Shown: one piece after another, positions 23,980 through 34,200 of the stretch
Numbering within the stretch: position 1 is the stretch's first letter
How the letters are laid out: each line of letters starts with the position of its first letter
NCBI GenBank assembly: GCA_030248065.1
Contig: JASAMV010004315.1
Span: 1-64,000, forward strand
Source of the DNA: Rhynchonema sp. JSB1_4
Lineage: Eukaryota; Nematoda; Chromadorea; Monhysterida; Xyalidae
Direction of reading: 5' to 3'
Length of the DNA: 64,000 bases
Program-made: the position numbers and the translations under genes
Notes under the pieces: model-generated
The model's input: only the letters and a program-made list of their open reading frames with translations
The model's database searches: none
Told to the model about the DNA's origin: nothing

Positions 23980-24017
23980 GGTAGCAATTATGTGACACGT
24001 TGTATGTAATGGAGCCT

Positions 24018-24794
24018 TCAAAAATTAGTTGTAAATATCACTGAATAATTTTTGTTATCTTGCCTACTGTGACAAGCTCGGGCAAAGTCATTTAAATCGA
24101 CTACACAACCTGGACCGCAATTAAGCATGAGAAATGGCTCCTGATTACATTTTAAAACTGCCAGATCATATTTGTAGGAAAAAATGTCAATCAAGTCATT
24201 TTTGTTCAAAAAATCCCCCTTCACAGTTAGAAGATAGCGCCTGATAGAGGTACAATCTTCGTGTGATAACATAAGTGCATGGTCAGAAAGTCTGTCATCA
24301 TAACACAGAACACATTCTATTGGACCCACATTCACAGATAAATACAGCTCAGAGAGACAGCTTACACGTCCTAGCGCTAAACTGAGAAATGGCTCTGTGT
24401 AATAGCTCAGTGAGTGCTTGTCAAAGTGCTTAGACATAGCGCCACTCTGAAGACGCGCGCAGTTTATCCAATCGAATTGGCACGAGCAGATAAACAAGAA
24501 CAACAGCAGTGGCTGATCACAGGGGAAGTTGAACGGACCATGACCATTCCACTGCTCAAGTGCGTTCAATAAACAGTATAGCTGATCAGAGAAACAAGGA
24601 GACAGATAACTACAAATTGTCTCACCGGCCTCAATGTAGTTTTTAAGCCAGAACACGTCCATGCATGTGATATATTTGTGATAGGGAATTTGGAAAACAC
24701 GCTTATGACTCATCCGTTCTTTAACAACAACACAAGCCGAAGAACTCACCCTGCTGTTTGTTTTTGACGACGACAACATTCCAGAACTTTCCAT
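24018..24794 (-). CDS. Unknown 258-aa protein of the element
   Basis: A single open frame from an ATG at 24,794. It is Cys- and Leu-rich (for example LLLFLFICSCQF) with no motif I can place. It is transcribed divergently from the zinc-finger gene at 24,838, with only 43 bp between the two start codons. It shows no resemblance to the adenain-type protease usually found in this group: no clear His/Asp/Cys arrangement is seen. Confidence 0.5.
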   Translation of the reverse strand: MESSGMLSSSKTNSRVSSSACVVVKERMSHKRVFQIPYHKYITCMDVFWLKNYIEAGETICSYLSPCFSDQLYCLLNALEQWNGHGPFNFPCDQPLLLFLFICSCQFDWINCARLQSGAMSKHFDKHSLSYYTEPFLSLALGRVSCLSELYLSVNVGPIECVLCYDDRLSDHALMLSHEDCTSIRRYLLTVKGDFLNKNDLIDIFSYKYDLAVLKCNQEPFLMLNCGPGCVVDLNDFARACHSRQDNKNYSVIFTTNF

Positions 24795-24837
24795 CGTAGC
24801 AGTATATAAGTAGAGGAGTTAAGCCTAAAAATCAGTC
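24795..24837. promoter_or_regulatory. Divergent promoter region with TATA-like box
   Basis: Only 43 bp separate the ATG at 24,794 (minus) and the ATG at 24,838 (plus). The gap contains TATATAAG at about 24,803, a TATA-like box that could serve the plus-strand gene. Transcripts must start inside or across the opposite gene. Confidence 0.4.
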
Positions 24838-25297
24838 ATGCCTTTAAAAAAGCTATGCCGTTTTTGTGGGAAATACATCAGCCGATCAAAGTAAGGTAGA
24901 TCTGATTATGGTGCCCTTGCTACACTACATTCATTTTTTCAGCTTCTCACGACATGCAAGGCGAAAGCACGGATTGCTGTTTTGCACAAGATGCCGGGAT
25001 GTGGTGGAAAGATATCCATCTGCTGACAACAATTATATGGTGCACATATGGTTCCAGCACGCTCAGCTTGACATGCTAGCACAATGGGTATATGACAAAA
25101 TTCTAGAAATGTTGCACCGTTCGCAACAGAGCAGTGACGAGTTGCTTCTAAGTGAAAATATGTTGCAAGCATATATTGATGCTGCACTTCTATATCTAGA
25201 AATTAGCCATTGTGTTGATCTCATTACGAGAATACAGATTTGTGATATTATACGAAGGAAGCTAAATATTAAACATGGAGGGATCGATTTATTATGA
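24838..25297 (+). CDS. C2H2 zinc-finger protein upstream of the integrase (intron-split finger)
   Basis: Exons 24838-24890 and 24943-25297 give 135 aa. The 52-bp intron (gtaagg...ttttttcag) lies inside the only zinc finger: CRFC is in exon 1 and the HARRKH pair in exon 2, with C-x2-C-x12-H-x4-H spacing after splicing. Without splicing the frame stops at once after the first half-finger, which supports the intron. A second CTRC pair and a helical C-terminal part follow. The gene overlaps the integrase start by 23 bases in another frame. It may be a DNA-binding partner of the integrase. Confidence 0.7.
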
Positions 25298-26223
25298 TCC
25301 TAGTCAACCATATTCGTTCTCGGGTTTGTCATTTGCCAAGGCTTTACGTGGTAAGCAATCAGCTGCCAAGACCAAGCAATGGGTTAGACTACAACCACTG
25401 TACCAGCTGTATAGACAACCAGGAAAGGCAAAACGATCCAAACTTACGGCTTTTTCCTTAGGCACAGTCTTCCAGATTGACCTTTTTGATATGACAAAGT
25501 TTGCACGCCAGAACAATAATCTGAAATGGATTATGTTAATTTGTGATTCATTCTCGAGAAGATTGATTGCACGCGCAATGAAATCTAAGGCGGCGGATGA
25601 AGTGTCACAGCATCTGGACTCAATGCTGACGGAATTGGAGCCCTTGAAAGCTCCATTTGCGATCATAGGCTCAGATATGGGTGTAGAGTTTTCGAATCGT
25701 AAGAGCCAAACATGTTTCCGCGCTCACCAAATGCTGAAGTGTGAATGCAGATGCTGAAGTGGAAGGAAGGTATGTTTTGCTGAAACTGTACAAGGCCATG
25801 AGGCATAGAAAAACAAAAAAATGGTATGATATGCTGCAACAAGTTATAGACAGCCGAAACAATACCCCACGCAAAGCGCTAAGTAACTTGACCGCCAATC
25901 AGATTACCTTGGAGAATCAGGATCTCGTGTTTCAGCAAAAGTACCCTGACTATTATACCAGAGAACAGGTTAAACCAAAATATTTTATTGGACAAAAGGT
26001 TCGGACGTTGAAAGCACGCGGACCGTTCTCCAAGGTATACCAGCAGTATTGGTCAGACGAACTTTATTTGATTTCGGCAATTCATGGCTCACACCAACCT
26101 GAGAGACACAGCTTGAAAGAAGCAGACGGTGACCAAGCCGACATTTGGGGCACCTACCTACCTTTTGAGTTACAGCCTGTGGATGCAGTGCTTCCAAGCA
26201 AGAGTACAAAAGAAAGAAAATAA
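25275..26223 (+). CDS. Retrovirus-like (RVE) integrase, core interrupted
   Basis: This DDE-type recombinase would insert the element. The N-terminal part up to 25,690 is typical of Polinton integrases: QIDLFDM carries the first Asp and IIGSDMGVEF the second. The downstream frame from 25,741 has VEGRYVLL, the likely third acidic position, and a C-terminal region with FIGQKVRTLK. Between them the frame changes. One reading is a 52-bp intron (25,699-25,750, gtaag...tgcag), which leaves an open 298-codon frame but only about 11 residues between the second Asp and the Glu; the family usually has about 35. The other reading is damage: the 11-mer ATGCTGAAGTG occurs at 25,731 and 25,751, a 20-bp tandem duplication. 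Either way the catalytic core looks unfit. Confidence 0.8.
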
Positions 26224-26250
26224 TGATCAATATCCGTAAGTATCAAAACA

Positions 26251-27003
26251 ATGTATGTTTTGGTTGAGAACAGAAGTCGATCAAAAGGCAGACTGAAGGC
26301 CACTTGTGCGCTCAGTCATCCAATAGACGTGGCAGGATTGCAACATCATGGTAACGGATATGAAATTGCTGCTATTTATGCATGTCTGGAACCTAGCTGG
26401 TTACAGCTGACAGATCTATCTGTCAGCGTCGCCCCTAATGATGACCCAACCGCAGCCCAAGTCGTTTCCTTTGAGCTACAAAATCCTACCGAGATGGATG
26501 CAACGCTCAGAAAGATACAGAAAACGCTAGAGGGCCTATTCGGTACAGTACAACCATTGCTTAAGGTGCACAGCAGCGCTGTTTCCGGATATAGCTTCAA
26601 ATTAAAAGCCGGTCACACAGTGCACATCAGTCCGTCATTACGCAAAATACTTGACGTCCCTGCAACTGTGATAAATACGGACGGTAACAGGCAAAAAGAT
26701 ATTCCCATTACCTTTATTCCGAAATCTGATTTGTATGACGTGTGTCTTTTGAAGTGTAACCAAATAGAGCCGAATTTCAATCATTCAGGAACGCTCGAAT
26801 CGGTGCTCTGTCTTGTACCAGTCAAACACACATCATCGTTGTATGAATTTGTACCGCCACAGCTCCAGTACCATAGATTGGACGAGGCGCGTACTTCAGC
26901 CATCACGGTGGAACTATTTAATCTCGATTTTTCACCAATTATAGCAGAAGAGTCTTATTTCATGGCTATATTGCATATCAGACCAATACCAGATGGCGGT
27001 TAA
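26251..27003 (+). CDS. Penton-like minor capsid protein
   Basis: A 250-aa frame immediately before the major capsid gene, the usual place of the single-jelly-roll vertex protein in this group. The C-terminal half fits the family pattern: LYDVCLLKCNQ, LVPV, VPPQLQYHRL, TVELFNLDF and the final ILHIRPIP. The stop codon at 27,001 and the capsid ATG at 27,006 nearly touch. The gene is intact. Assignment rests on pattern memory and position, and a profile search should settle it. Confidence 0.75.
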   Translation: MYVLVENRSRSKGRLKATCALSHPIDVAGLQHHGNGYEIAAIYACLEPSWLQLTDLSVSVAPNDDPTAAQVVSFELQNPTEMDATLRKIQKTLEGLFGTVQPLLKVHSSAVSGYSFKLKAGHTVHISPSLRKILDVPATVINTDGNRQKDIPITFIPKSDLYDVCLLKCNQIEPNFNHSGTLESVLCLVPVKHTSSLYEFVPPQLQYHRLDEARTSAITVELFNLDFSPIIAEESYFMAILHIRPIPDGG

Positions 27004-27005
27004 GA

Positions 27006-28352
27006 ATGTCCGTAAAAAGACACGCAAAAGGACCATACGTGGCACGAGGAACAGAGCTCGAAGGACTAAGCCAAGAGCAAGACAGCCTGTTCAAAGCTCA
27101 AAACGTTCTAAACGTAGAAAGAGACATCGTTAGGTCATCGTCGCTCCTTCCGATGTCGACCTCCAATCCGGGGCCCATAGTTTTCCATATACATTCACAG
27201 CAGTCAAAATACTTAGATTCGAGTGATGTGAAGCTTGGTCTCACGATTTCGGTTCAAAAGAAAGTAGCTAGCTCCTGGTTAGAATTGCCGGCAGCCGAGA
27301 CGAATGTCACAGTAATTAACAATACTTTATACTCATTATTCTCTGACCTCGTTGTGCTTATAAATGGGCAGGTTGTTGACAAGTCAGATTTGAATTTTCA
27401 TCAGCTTTCATATCTGAAGAATTTACACTGGACCAGTCAATCAGACAAAGATACCACGTTGCAGTGTGCTAACTGGCATGAAGATAAGAGCGGAACTATG
27501 GACATAGTCTCATCTCTGCCCGTAAATCCAGGCCAACAGCTGAGAACCGCAGCAATCACTGATGGTAAAAAGCTGACACTTGTAGGACCCTTACTTTCGG
27601 ATATTTTGCATTGCGATTATCCGTTATCGGACATGTCAAACGTTACTTTAAAGTTACAAATGAACCCATCAGTAATGGTTCTCCAACAGCAAGCACCGTT
27701 GATTGCCGCAGGTGGAATCCCAGTTCAGGCTGCTGAACCAACAGAGTACAGAGTTACTGTAGAAGATGCCTGGTTGGAAATCTCACGCCTGCAACTAAAG
27801 AGAAAGCTACCGCAAAACCAACGGTATCGATACACAAAACACAAGCTTTTGTCCATCATTCATCCGAAAGGAATATCTGAATCAGGGCCAATAACTGTGG
27901 CTGCGTCGAAAAACCTCCCTTTCAAGATGGCAGTTTTTTTCAAGTCAGAGAAGGCTTTTCAAGGAGATGCCTTCAAAAACTGTCTTCGAAACTTATCTCC
28001 TGATATAGAAACCATCCAGGTACGCAAGAATTCAAAGAATATCCCGTACATGTATGCTTTCTATTTGGATATACCTAATAAAATATACCAAAACGCGTAT
28101 CTTTCGATGCTCGAAACGTTCGGCAGCAAACAAAATGTTTCCTATAGCGAGTTTGATGCTGGACATTTCTCAGTTGGGTACAATTTGATTAACAGCGAAA
28201 GCATGCTTGACCACAGTGGAAACGAACAGCAGGGTAGTGTTGACATGCAAGTGCGATTCCGAACTGCACCCACTGAAAATATTGTCATTTGCGTCTATTT
28301 ACTGTATCACGAAGAGTTTACGCTAGACAAATGGGGTAATTACCAAGATTGA
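27006..28352 (+). CDS. Major capsid protein (double jelly-roll, hexon-like)
   Basis: An intact 448-aa frame. The N-terminal third has NNTLYSLFSDLVVLINGQVV, matching the block of Polinton and adintovirus capsid proteins in which a strand pair precedes the first jelly roll. HCDYPL, LKLQMNPSVMVL and VEDAWLEISRLQLK match later blocks. The product would form hexagonal capsomers of a particle shell. It lies between the penton-like gene and the ATPase, as expected. Unlike the polymerase and ATPase genes it has no intron. Confidence 0.85.
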   Translation: MSVKRHAKGPYVARGTELEGLSQEQDSLFKAQNVLNVERDIVRSSSLLPMSTSNPGPIVFHIHSQQSKYLDSSDVKLGLTISVQKKVASSWLELPAAETNVTVINNTLYSLFSDLVVLINGQVVDKSDLNFHQLSYLKNLHWTSQSDKDTTLQCANWHEDKSGTMDIVSSLPVNPGQQLRTAAITDGKKLTLVGPLLSDILHCDYPLSDMSNVTLKLQMNPSVMVLQQQAPLIAAGGIPVQAAEPTEYRVTVEDAWLEISRLQLKRKLPQNQRYRYTKHKLLSIIHPKGISESGPITVAASKNLPFKMAVFFKSEKAFQGDAFKNCLRNLSPDIETIQVRKNSKNIPYMYAFYLDIPNKIYQNAYLSMLETFGSKQNVSYSEFDAGHFSVGYNLINSESMLDHSGNEQQGSVDMQVRFRTAPTENIVICVYLLYHEEFTLDKWGNYQD

Positions 28353-28415
28353 TGAAGCTCATCCAGTCAAGCACATAAAAGTACGGTCAAATACATAAGT
28401 TGAGCAGATTCCAAC

Positions 28416-29158
28416 ATGGATGATGAGTTCAAATTACAAGTGCCAGCCTTTATTTTATGCATTGGTAGCTCAGGTTCGCTTTTTTAGCCGTTTTACGTGT
28501 AGAAATCAGGTAATGTACAGTACTTACAGGATCTGGAAAAAGTCGATTGGTCGCAAGCATCGTTGCAGGCAAATGTCTATCGCAGCCCGTGGCCGAAGTT
28601 GTCTATTGTCATTCGAAACACACAGATGTGACTGAAGTGAAGAAGATCTTGCCCAAGGAAACTCGTTTCGTAATTGGATATCCACGCGAGTCCATTGAAA
28701 ATGGTACAATATTTCAGTCACAAATGAACAAGAAACGCGTGCGCGTAATCATTTTAGATGATTTGTACCTCATAAGTTTAGCTGCCGGTGACAGTCTCAG
28801 CGACTTGGCCACTTGTCAGACTAGACATGCCAATTACTGCTGCTTTCTACTGTTGCAAAACCCTTTTAGCACAACATCCAAAGCAAAGTTAAGCTTCAGT
28901 ACACTGCTGCGAAACTCATCTTACCTTATAATTTTCACTGATCAACGTCAACTGAAATCCTGCTCTCTCATCGCCAGCCAACTTTTTCCCGGTGAGACCT
29001 ACAGGTTAACAGAACCTTTCAAAATGCACATTTTAAGTGACCTGTACGATTACTTGCTTGTCGACTTTAAAACACGAATAAGAGACTATCAAGTGAGGCT
29101 AAATGCATGCCTCCCTCAGTCAGATATGTTCTATTTCACACACGCAAGTCGTACTTAG
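28416..29158 (+). CDS. Packaging ATPase (FtsK/HerA, A32-like) with intron in the P-loop
   Basis: This motor would pump DNA into the capsid. Exons 28416-28473 and 28530-29158 join to 228 aa. The 56-bp intron cuts the Walker A motif itself: exon 1 ends in CIGSSG and exon 2 starts in GSGKSRLV, so a complete GxxGxGKS exists only after splicing. Walker B is VRVIILDDLY. The later IIFTDQRQLK block, which senses nucleotide and DNA, matches Polinton ATPases. It follows the capsid gene, and the flanking genes face the same way. Intact. Confidence 0.88.
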
Positions 29159-29169
29159 TTACAGTATAA

Positions 29170-29176
29170 ATCCTCG
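29170..29176 (+). promoter_or_regulatory. TATA-like box before the 82-aa gene
   Basis: TATAAAT at about 29,165-29,171 in the sequence CAGTATAAATCC lies some 30 bp before the ATG at 29,203. It could direct a separate transcript. Confidence 0.35.
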
Positions 29177-29202
29177 GGTGCAGCACGTAACACAACCACA
29201 CG

Positions 29203-29451
29203 ATGGAAAAAAGGTTTTTGCCCAATAATTTGAAGCAGGTAGAACGTCAAATCAGACAGGGACTACTTGCGGCTGACCTGTTGACCAGTGATGATTTCGT
29301 GATCTTAAATGGTATGCCATCCCACCATTTATCTGTTTATCTTGATTACGCATTACATCGCAAAAGAAACGCGCCTAAAGCGCTAGATACGAATGATTTT
29401 ATTTCTGTTTGCATAAACGAGCTGAAAATTTCAGCAAAATTGTTTGAATAA
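29203..29451 (+). CDS. Small 82-aa protein, unknown
   Basis: A short complete frame between the ATPase gene and the minus-strand BTB gene, with which it overlaps tail to tail by 21 bases. The product is charged and mostly helical in appearance, with no Cys cluster and no membrane segment. Position and a nearby TATA-like box support it. No family is recognised. Confidence 0.5.
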   Translation: MEKRFLPNNLKQVERQIRQGLLAADLLTSDDFVILNGMPSHHLSVYLDYALHRKRNAPKALDTNDFISVCINELKISAKLFE

Positions 29452-30525
29452 AGAACACAGAGAAGAACAATTTCGGCACATCGACTTTGTTTTAAGACCT
29501 GACGGATGACCGTAGTCGGGCAAAAACTGAGCGTCACCGTAATGAACGCAGGTAAACAGCAAGACACTTAAAAACGCAAATGAGCTCAGCCGACAAGAAG
29601 AGCAGTAGAACAGGTTGAGCGCTTGCTCGTACACAGAAAGTGAAGGAAGGCTAGCAGACTGCGAACACAGCAAAAACAACAGCGAATCATACAAAAAGAA
29701 CAACAATCTTTGATCTTCACGCATAACAAGGGATTGTTCAACAAATTGTAAAATATCTAGCAGATAATGTGCTGAATTGGAAACTGGAATGCACCCAGTG
29801 TACACATAAGTCCTGATTGCCGACAGGGCAGTATACGAACAATTTTTGAAAAAAATAGGCTTGCCCTTGTGAATGTCTGCAAGTTTACATACGGGTGATA
29901 TACCCAGGAAAACATTCCTATGCCACACAACTTGTTTCCCATCTCCAGTAAGAGTTGACAAAAGAATTCTGGGATCATGCTGACCAGCATGGTCCTGTTG
30001 ACGAACGTCATCTAGTAATACATGGCCCATACGCCTTAAAGGGAACATCGAGCCACCATCCGCCGTCGTGCCAGGCAGACAGCACGCACGCATTGGTACA
30101 ATGTAGACTCTGAGATCCCACGGAGCCAACAAAGAAAACGGCAAGACATTATGCAAAATAGTATCATATTCAGCTAATATACATGGACGTACAAACGGAC
30201 GTCTTTCATTAAATTTAACAGCAACAAGACAATGTTCATTGAGGGAACTGCTCTGTCCGATAACTCTGGCAGCATCTACAGCATTAATCTTCAAACAAAA
30301 GCCAGCATCAGGACAAACTGGATGACTGCTATCACATTCGCAAACAGTAAACGTGAATCCCAAATATCCACAGCCAAACTGCTTTTGAGCTCCTGATAAA
30401 GTAAATATTCCCGGAAGTTCAATTGCAGAATCAGTGTGCATCAGTGGTGAAGAAACGTCAAGGCGTTCCAACGAAAAGGGACCAGTATCGAACATCACGC
30501 TGCTGCTGCTGCAATAACAAGTCAT
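29431..30525 (-). CDS. BTB/POZ-domain protein encoded by the element
   Basis: A single 364-aa frame. Residues roughly 180-270 fit a BTB fold: ILLSTLTGDGKQVVWHRNVF (strand, then the His-Arg of the conserved hR-x-L block), then GISPVCKLAD, a Phe-Lys acidic turn, then IRTYVYTGCIPV, the typical YxYTG helix-turn. BTB domains dimerise and often recruit Cullin-3 ubiquitin ligases. The N-terminal half is Cys-rich and unassigned. The ATG overlaps the stop of the upstream PC4 gene as ATGA. BTB proteins are not a standard part of this group that I know of. The call is by pattern, so moderate. Confidence 0.6.
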   Translation of the reverse strand: MTCYCSSSSVMFDTGPFSLERLDVSSPLMHTDSAIELPGIFTLSGAQKQFGCGYLGFTFTVCECDSSHPVCPDAGFCLKINAVDAARVIGQSSSLNEHCLVAVKFNERRPFVRPCILAEYDTILHNVLPFSLLAPWDLRVYIVPMRACCLPGTTADGGSMFPLRRMGHVLLDDVRQQDHAGQHDPRILLSTLTGDGKQVVWHRNVFLGISPVCKLADIHKGKPIFFKNCSYTALSAIRTYVYTGCIPVSNSAHYLLDILQFVEQSLVMREDQRLLFFLYDSLLFLLCSQSASLPSLSVYEQALNLFYCSSCRLSSFAFLSVLLFTCVHYGDAQFLPDYGHPSGLKTKSMCRNCSSLCSLFKQFC

Positions 30526-31155
30526 TTCTTTTTGTCACCATTGGGAACAATAGGTATCAGCAGAGAATAGCGTTCCAAGTCCTTCGAGATTTGCGGTGCG
30601 AAACGAGACAGCGCACGCCATTCATCAAGCAACAACTGTGCTCCGAAATGGACCTTTTTGCGACACAGTGCTTGCGGGTCGTGCGTGGCGAAGGAGCGTC
30701 GTAACTGAAATTGACAACAATATATCAAACACAAATGTGCAGCCGCGGCGCACATAAACACTAACCTCAATAATTTTACGCGACCCAAAGTTTCCAATAC
30801 TCAAATACATTGCTGGTTCGCGTGATTTTGGACTAAGTCTCAGTCTCCACTCTTCCTGAGCACCCGAAGATTGGTACTTAGTGATAGCCTCTTCAACCGT
30901 GGGACGCAGGTGGAGTAGTTCGTTGAATTCATCAGCATGTAACATACAGCCAATTTTTGACGGTTGCCTGTCCCCTGAATCGTCAAGGGGAAATTCTCTT
31001 ACGTTCACGACGACACGGTCCAAGTATATCGACACTACGGCAAAGAGGTCACCATCACCAATCTGGTACATCTCTGATTCCACGTTCACACCAGGCTCAA
31101 AACCTGCCGGTACTTGCGTTGAAGTGGGAGCCATTGTTCTGAAAAAATTCAGCAT
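30522..31155 (-). CDS. Tandem PC4-like single-stranded-DNA-binding protein
   Basis: Exons 31155-30766 and 30704-30522 join to 190 aa through a 61-bp intron (gttagtg...tttcag). Two PC4-type domains follow one another. The first has YQIGDGDLFAVVSIY, VVVNVREF and a PSKIGCMLHADEFNEL block. The second has MYLSIGNFGSRKIIE, then a KKVHFG..LLLDEWRAL block, and is split by the intron at its IR/LR strand. Each has the strand-strand-IRE-KxG-W/F-x-L pattern of PC4/Sub1. The likely role is to coat or remodel single strands during protein-primed replication. It lies directly downstream of the polymerase. An internal Met at 31,134 is another possible start. Confidence 0.7.
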
Positions 31156-31226
31156 TTTTGTCTAGGCTGCAGCTAATGCTGCAGTTAGGCGGCGGCGGCG
31201 GGCGGGGAAAGCGTAGCGCCCCAGCG

Positions 31227-34200
31227 CTACTCTTTCTCTTTCAACCGGCCCCAGACAGTGCTACTGATTGGCAGAATGGGGTGGTTGCGTGGGATGCAAA
31301 GCTGACGTCTTGTGAAGTTGAATTGCAGCTGTTTCTGCTTGGTCGCCGGACGTTCGAATAGAAATCCTTCTCGGTTTTGAGTCCAGTCTCGTTGAAAGCC
31401 AAAGCCATCGGGGACCATTAAACGTCGTGCGCCGAAAAAGTACTTCTCAAGGAACTCGTGCTCCGGCTTCTTCTCTCGCATATCAGATCCGAAGCCGGGG
31501 GTGAACATTAAATTAAAGAAAGTATCGAATTTGAGTTCGTCAGTGGTGGCAGACAATGCCTTAAGCTGAAGACCCTTGGATTTTACAGATTTAAAGCCTG
31601 TGACAGAAGATTGATAGGAATATGACTTTTGACCCAAACTAATGAAACGGTCAATCTGTGCCGATTCCGGTGATTCAAGGACCCAACGACCTGGAATCGG
31701 CAATTCTCTTGTGTTGAACGGTAGTGGCGGGTTGTTGGAGCTTTCAACGGCAATTATTGAGTCCGTGTCCTGTGTTGTATCTCAGTCAGTTATGACTCTA
31801 GGTAAGCATCTCAAGGACAAACCCCGTATATAAGTGAGTCCTCGGGCAGTTCAAGCATCTTTTTGACAAGGACCAGTCGTGCTCTGGCCGTAACCGTGCA
31901 GGCATTCACCAAATTTGCAAAACCATTCGTTCTCTCAGGTGGAATTCGAGGTTGATGGGTAATCATTAAAGTATCGGGCTTAAATATAAGTTGTAGTGCA
32001 GTGTAAGAACGGACATTAGCAACAACAACGAGGCACACATACCGACAAGAGACGGCAAGATTGAATTTCGATCTGTTTATTTGCGAACAACTTGTTCACG
32101 GCTTGATGGTCAGTGCAAATGACAGTTGCACTGCTTGCTCGTTCTCCATGTTTCCCCCAAAGTGCAGTAAAACGAAAGAAACAGATGAAACATATGTGAT
32201 ATATTGAAAAAAAACCAAATAACTTATTTCAAAAGAAGCTTAGCCGTAAAACGGGCGCCTTCATTTATGGTGGCTGTCTCCGTCACGGGGAAATCTATTC
32301 CTGCCTCCTCTTTTAGGAGCCGACGAAATGAACGTAGCTGATCAAACGGGACCGGCTTTGAATTTTGTATTTTCCAAAGCAAAAACGTTTTCATGAAATC
32401 ACTATAAAGTTCGTTAGTGACTTTATTGAAGCGTAAAAGCTCAAATGCCTGAAAAGATTTGAAATGTAAAAACCTGTGTGCTGCACGCGGATGCATTTAC
32501 TAACTTGAATTAGTTTATATCCATGGGTGTTAATGGCGTAATTTAATTCTATTGTACTCCAACAGCCTGTGATACATCGTTCAGCAACTGTGTGATTGCA
32601 CTGCCGCTCGTGGTCTTGGTCGTTAGCACACGTTCGACAACAAAAGTAACCAACCCCACCATTGAGCATGACCGATGGAAGTAACCCCAAATTCAGATGT
32701 TGACTAGGTAACACAACACACGACAGCAGGCCGATGCAATTCGGTAGAATGTTGGACACGACATCGCTGACATTTGACAGTTCATGACGGTAAAGCTTGC
32801 TCAGCCGGCCGAATCCAAATTTATCGCACATCACGCTTGGATAGAGGCTAACCTGAATGGCATATTTATGGCTTATCTTGGATTACCGTTACTACAAACG
32901 CATTTCAAACTTACCACGTCGTAGTGTCTAATCTGACTATACTTGTCACAAATAACGATCGGGCTGACACATGTAACACGTCCACCGAAGAGGGCTTCAC
33001 GTGCGATGACACCCCGAAATAAGTAACTAAATGTTTCGCAGGTATTCCAAGCCTTCTGCATCTGCACAGACCGCCTTAATACAGCCTCAATTTCGCATTG
33101 CCATAGGCTTCTGGTACTATAACCAGCCAACTGCAGGATCATGTCTCGTTCACTCACTTGCATCATTAACTCATTGGGCGTGAATGTGGATCGTAACGGA
33201 TGTGGTCGATCACGTTCTTTGCCTTTGAATTTGCAGAAATGCCCGTGAATGAAACATCCATCAATGGATAAAACTGAAAGAAACATAATGCATAGTTTGA
33301 GATCGGGGTGACAACAGCACCAGGTACCTTTTTCGCTCCAGAGGCAAATGTTACGGCATCGCATGGCCTGTTGTAACCAGCCCGGAACTCCCTACAGTGC
33401 GCCGCACTTCGCCATTGTGTTTTGCCCGCGATAGTGTTAAGATAATCTATTGTTTTCAGAGCAAACTTGCTATTCTCAGCGACTGTTCGTGCCTCCAAAT
33501 CAGATCGGTCACCCACAATACTGATTGCAGGCTCCCCTTCTGAGTCGGGAGGAGGCATAAAAACACGTCTGTACGTGTACGCACTAAGACTGGCAATTGT
33601 TGCAAAGAAGAGTGGGTCAACGGTAGTTTTCGTCACCATTATACTACGAAATTCTACCAAAATCGCATGCAATAAACGCGTGTCCATGGCACAATATTGG
33701 TTCAGTTCGGCAAATAGGTTCCACGGACGCTTGCTTTTGCGCTCGATGTCCCACCATTCATCAAAAGCCGCACGGCGTGGGCCTGGTGCCATATTACCAA
33801 ATAAATGCTTGTCCGGGACACAGGGTAGTGTGGTGTGAATATTCCCCCATGTTAAAGCATGATATGGATAGTACATCTTGCTAATTGGCAGATTGAACGC
33901 TCTTGCACAGCTGTCCAGGCTGGAGCCGAGCAATAGAAAACTGCATCTTAGTTTGGCATACCCTAGCTTGAGCTGAACAATACGTAAACCTTTTAATGTG
34001 ACGTTAAATTGCACTCCTCTGGCAGCCAACACTTCCACTATTAAGTGAAAATCAAAACCACTTCCGTTATGGCAAAATCCAACCTGATTTCTTTTCTCGG
34101 TGTTAAAGAAACAGGCCTGAATAAATTTCCAAACACAGTCGCTCCCTTGAAACATCATCTCTCTCGACTTCCCGCAGCATGGAACTCTGCAACAGACTGC

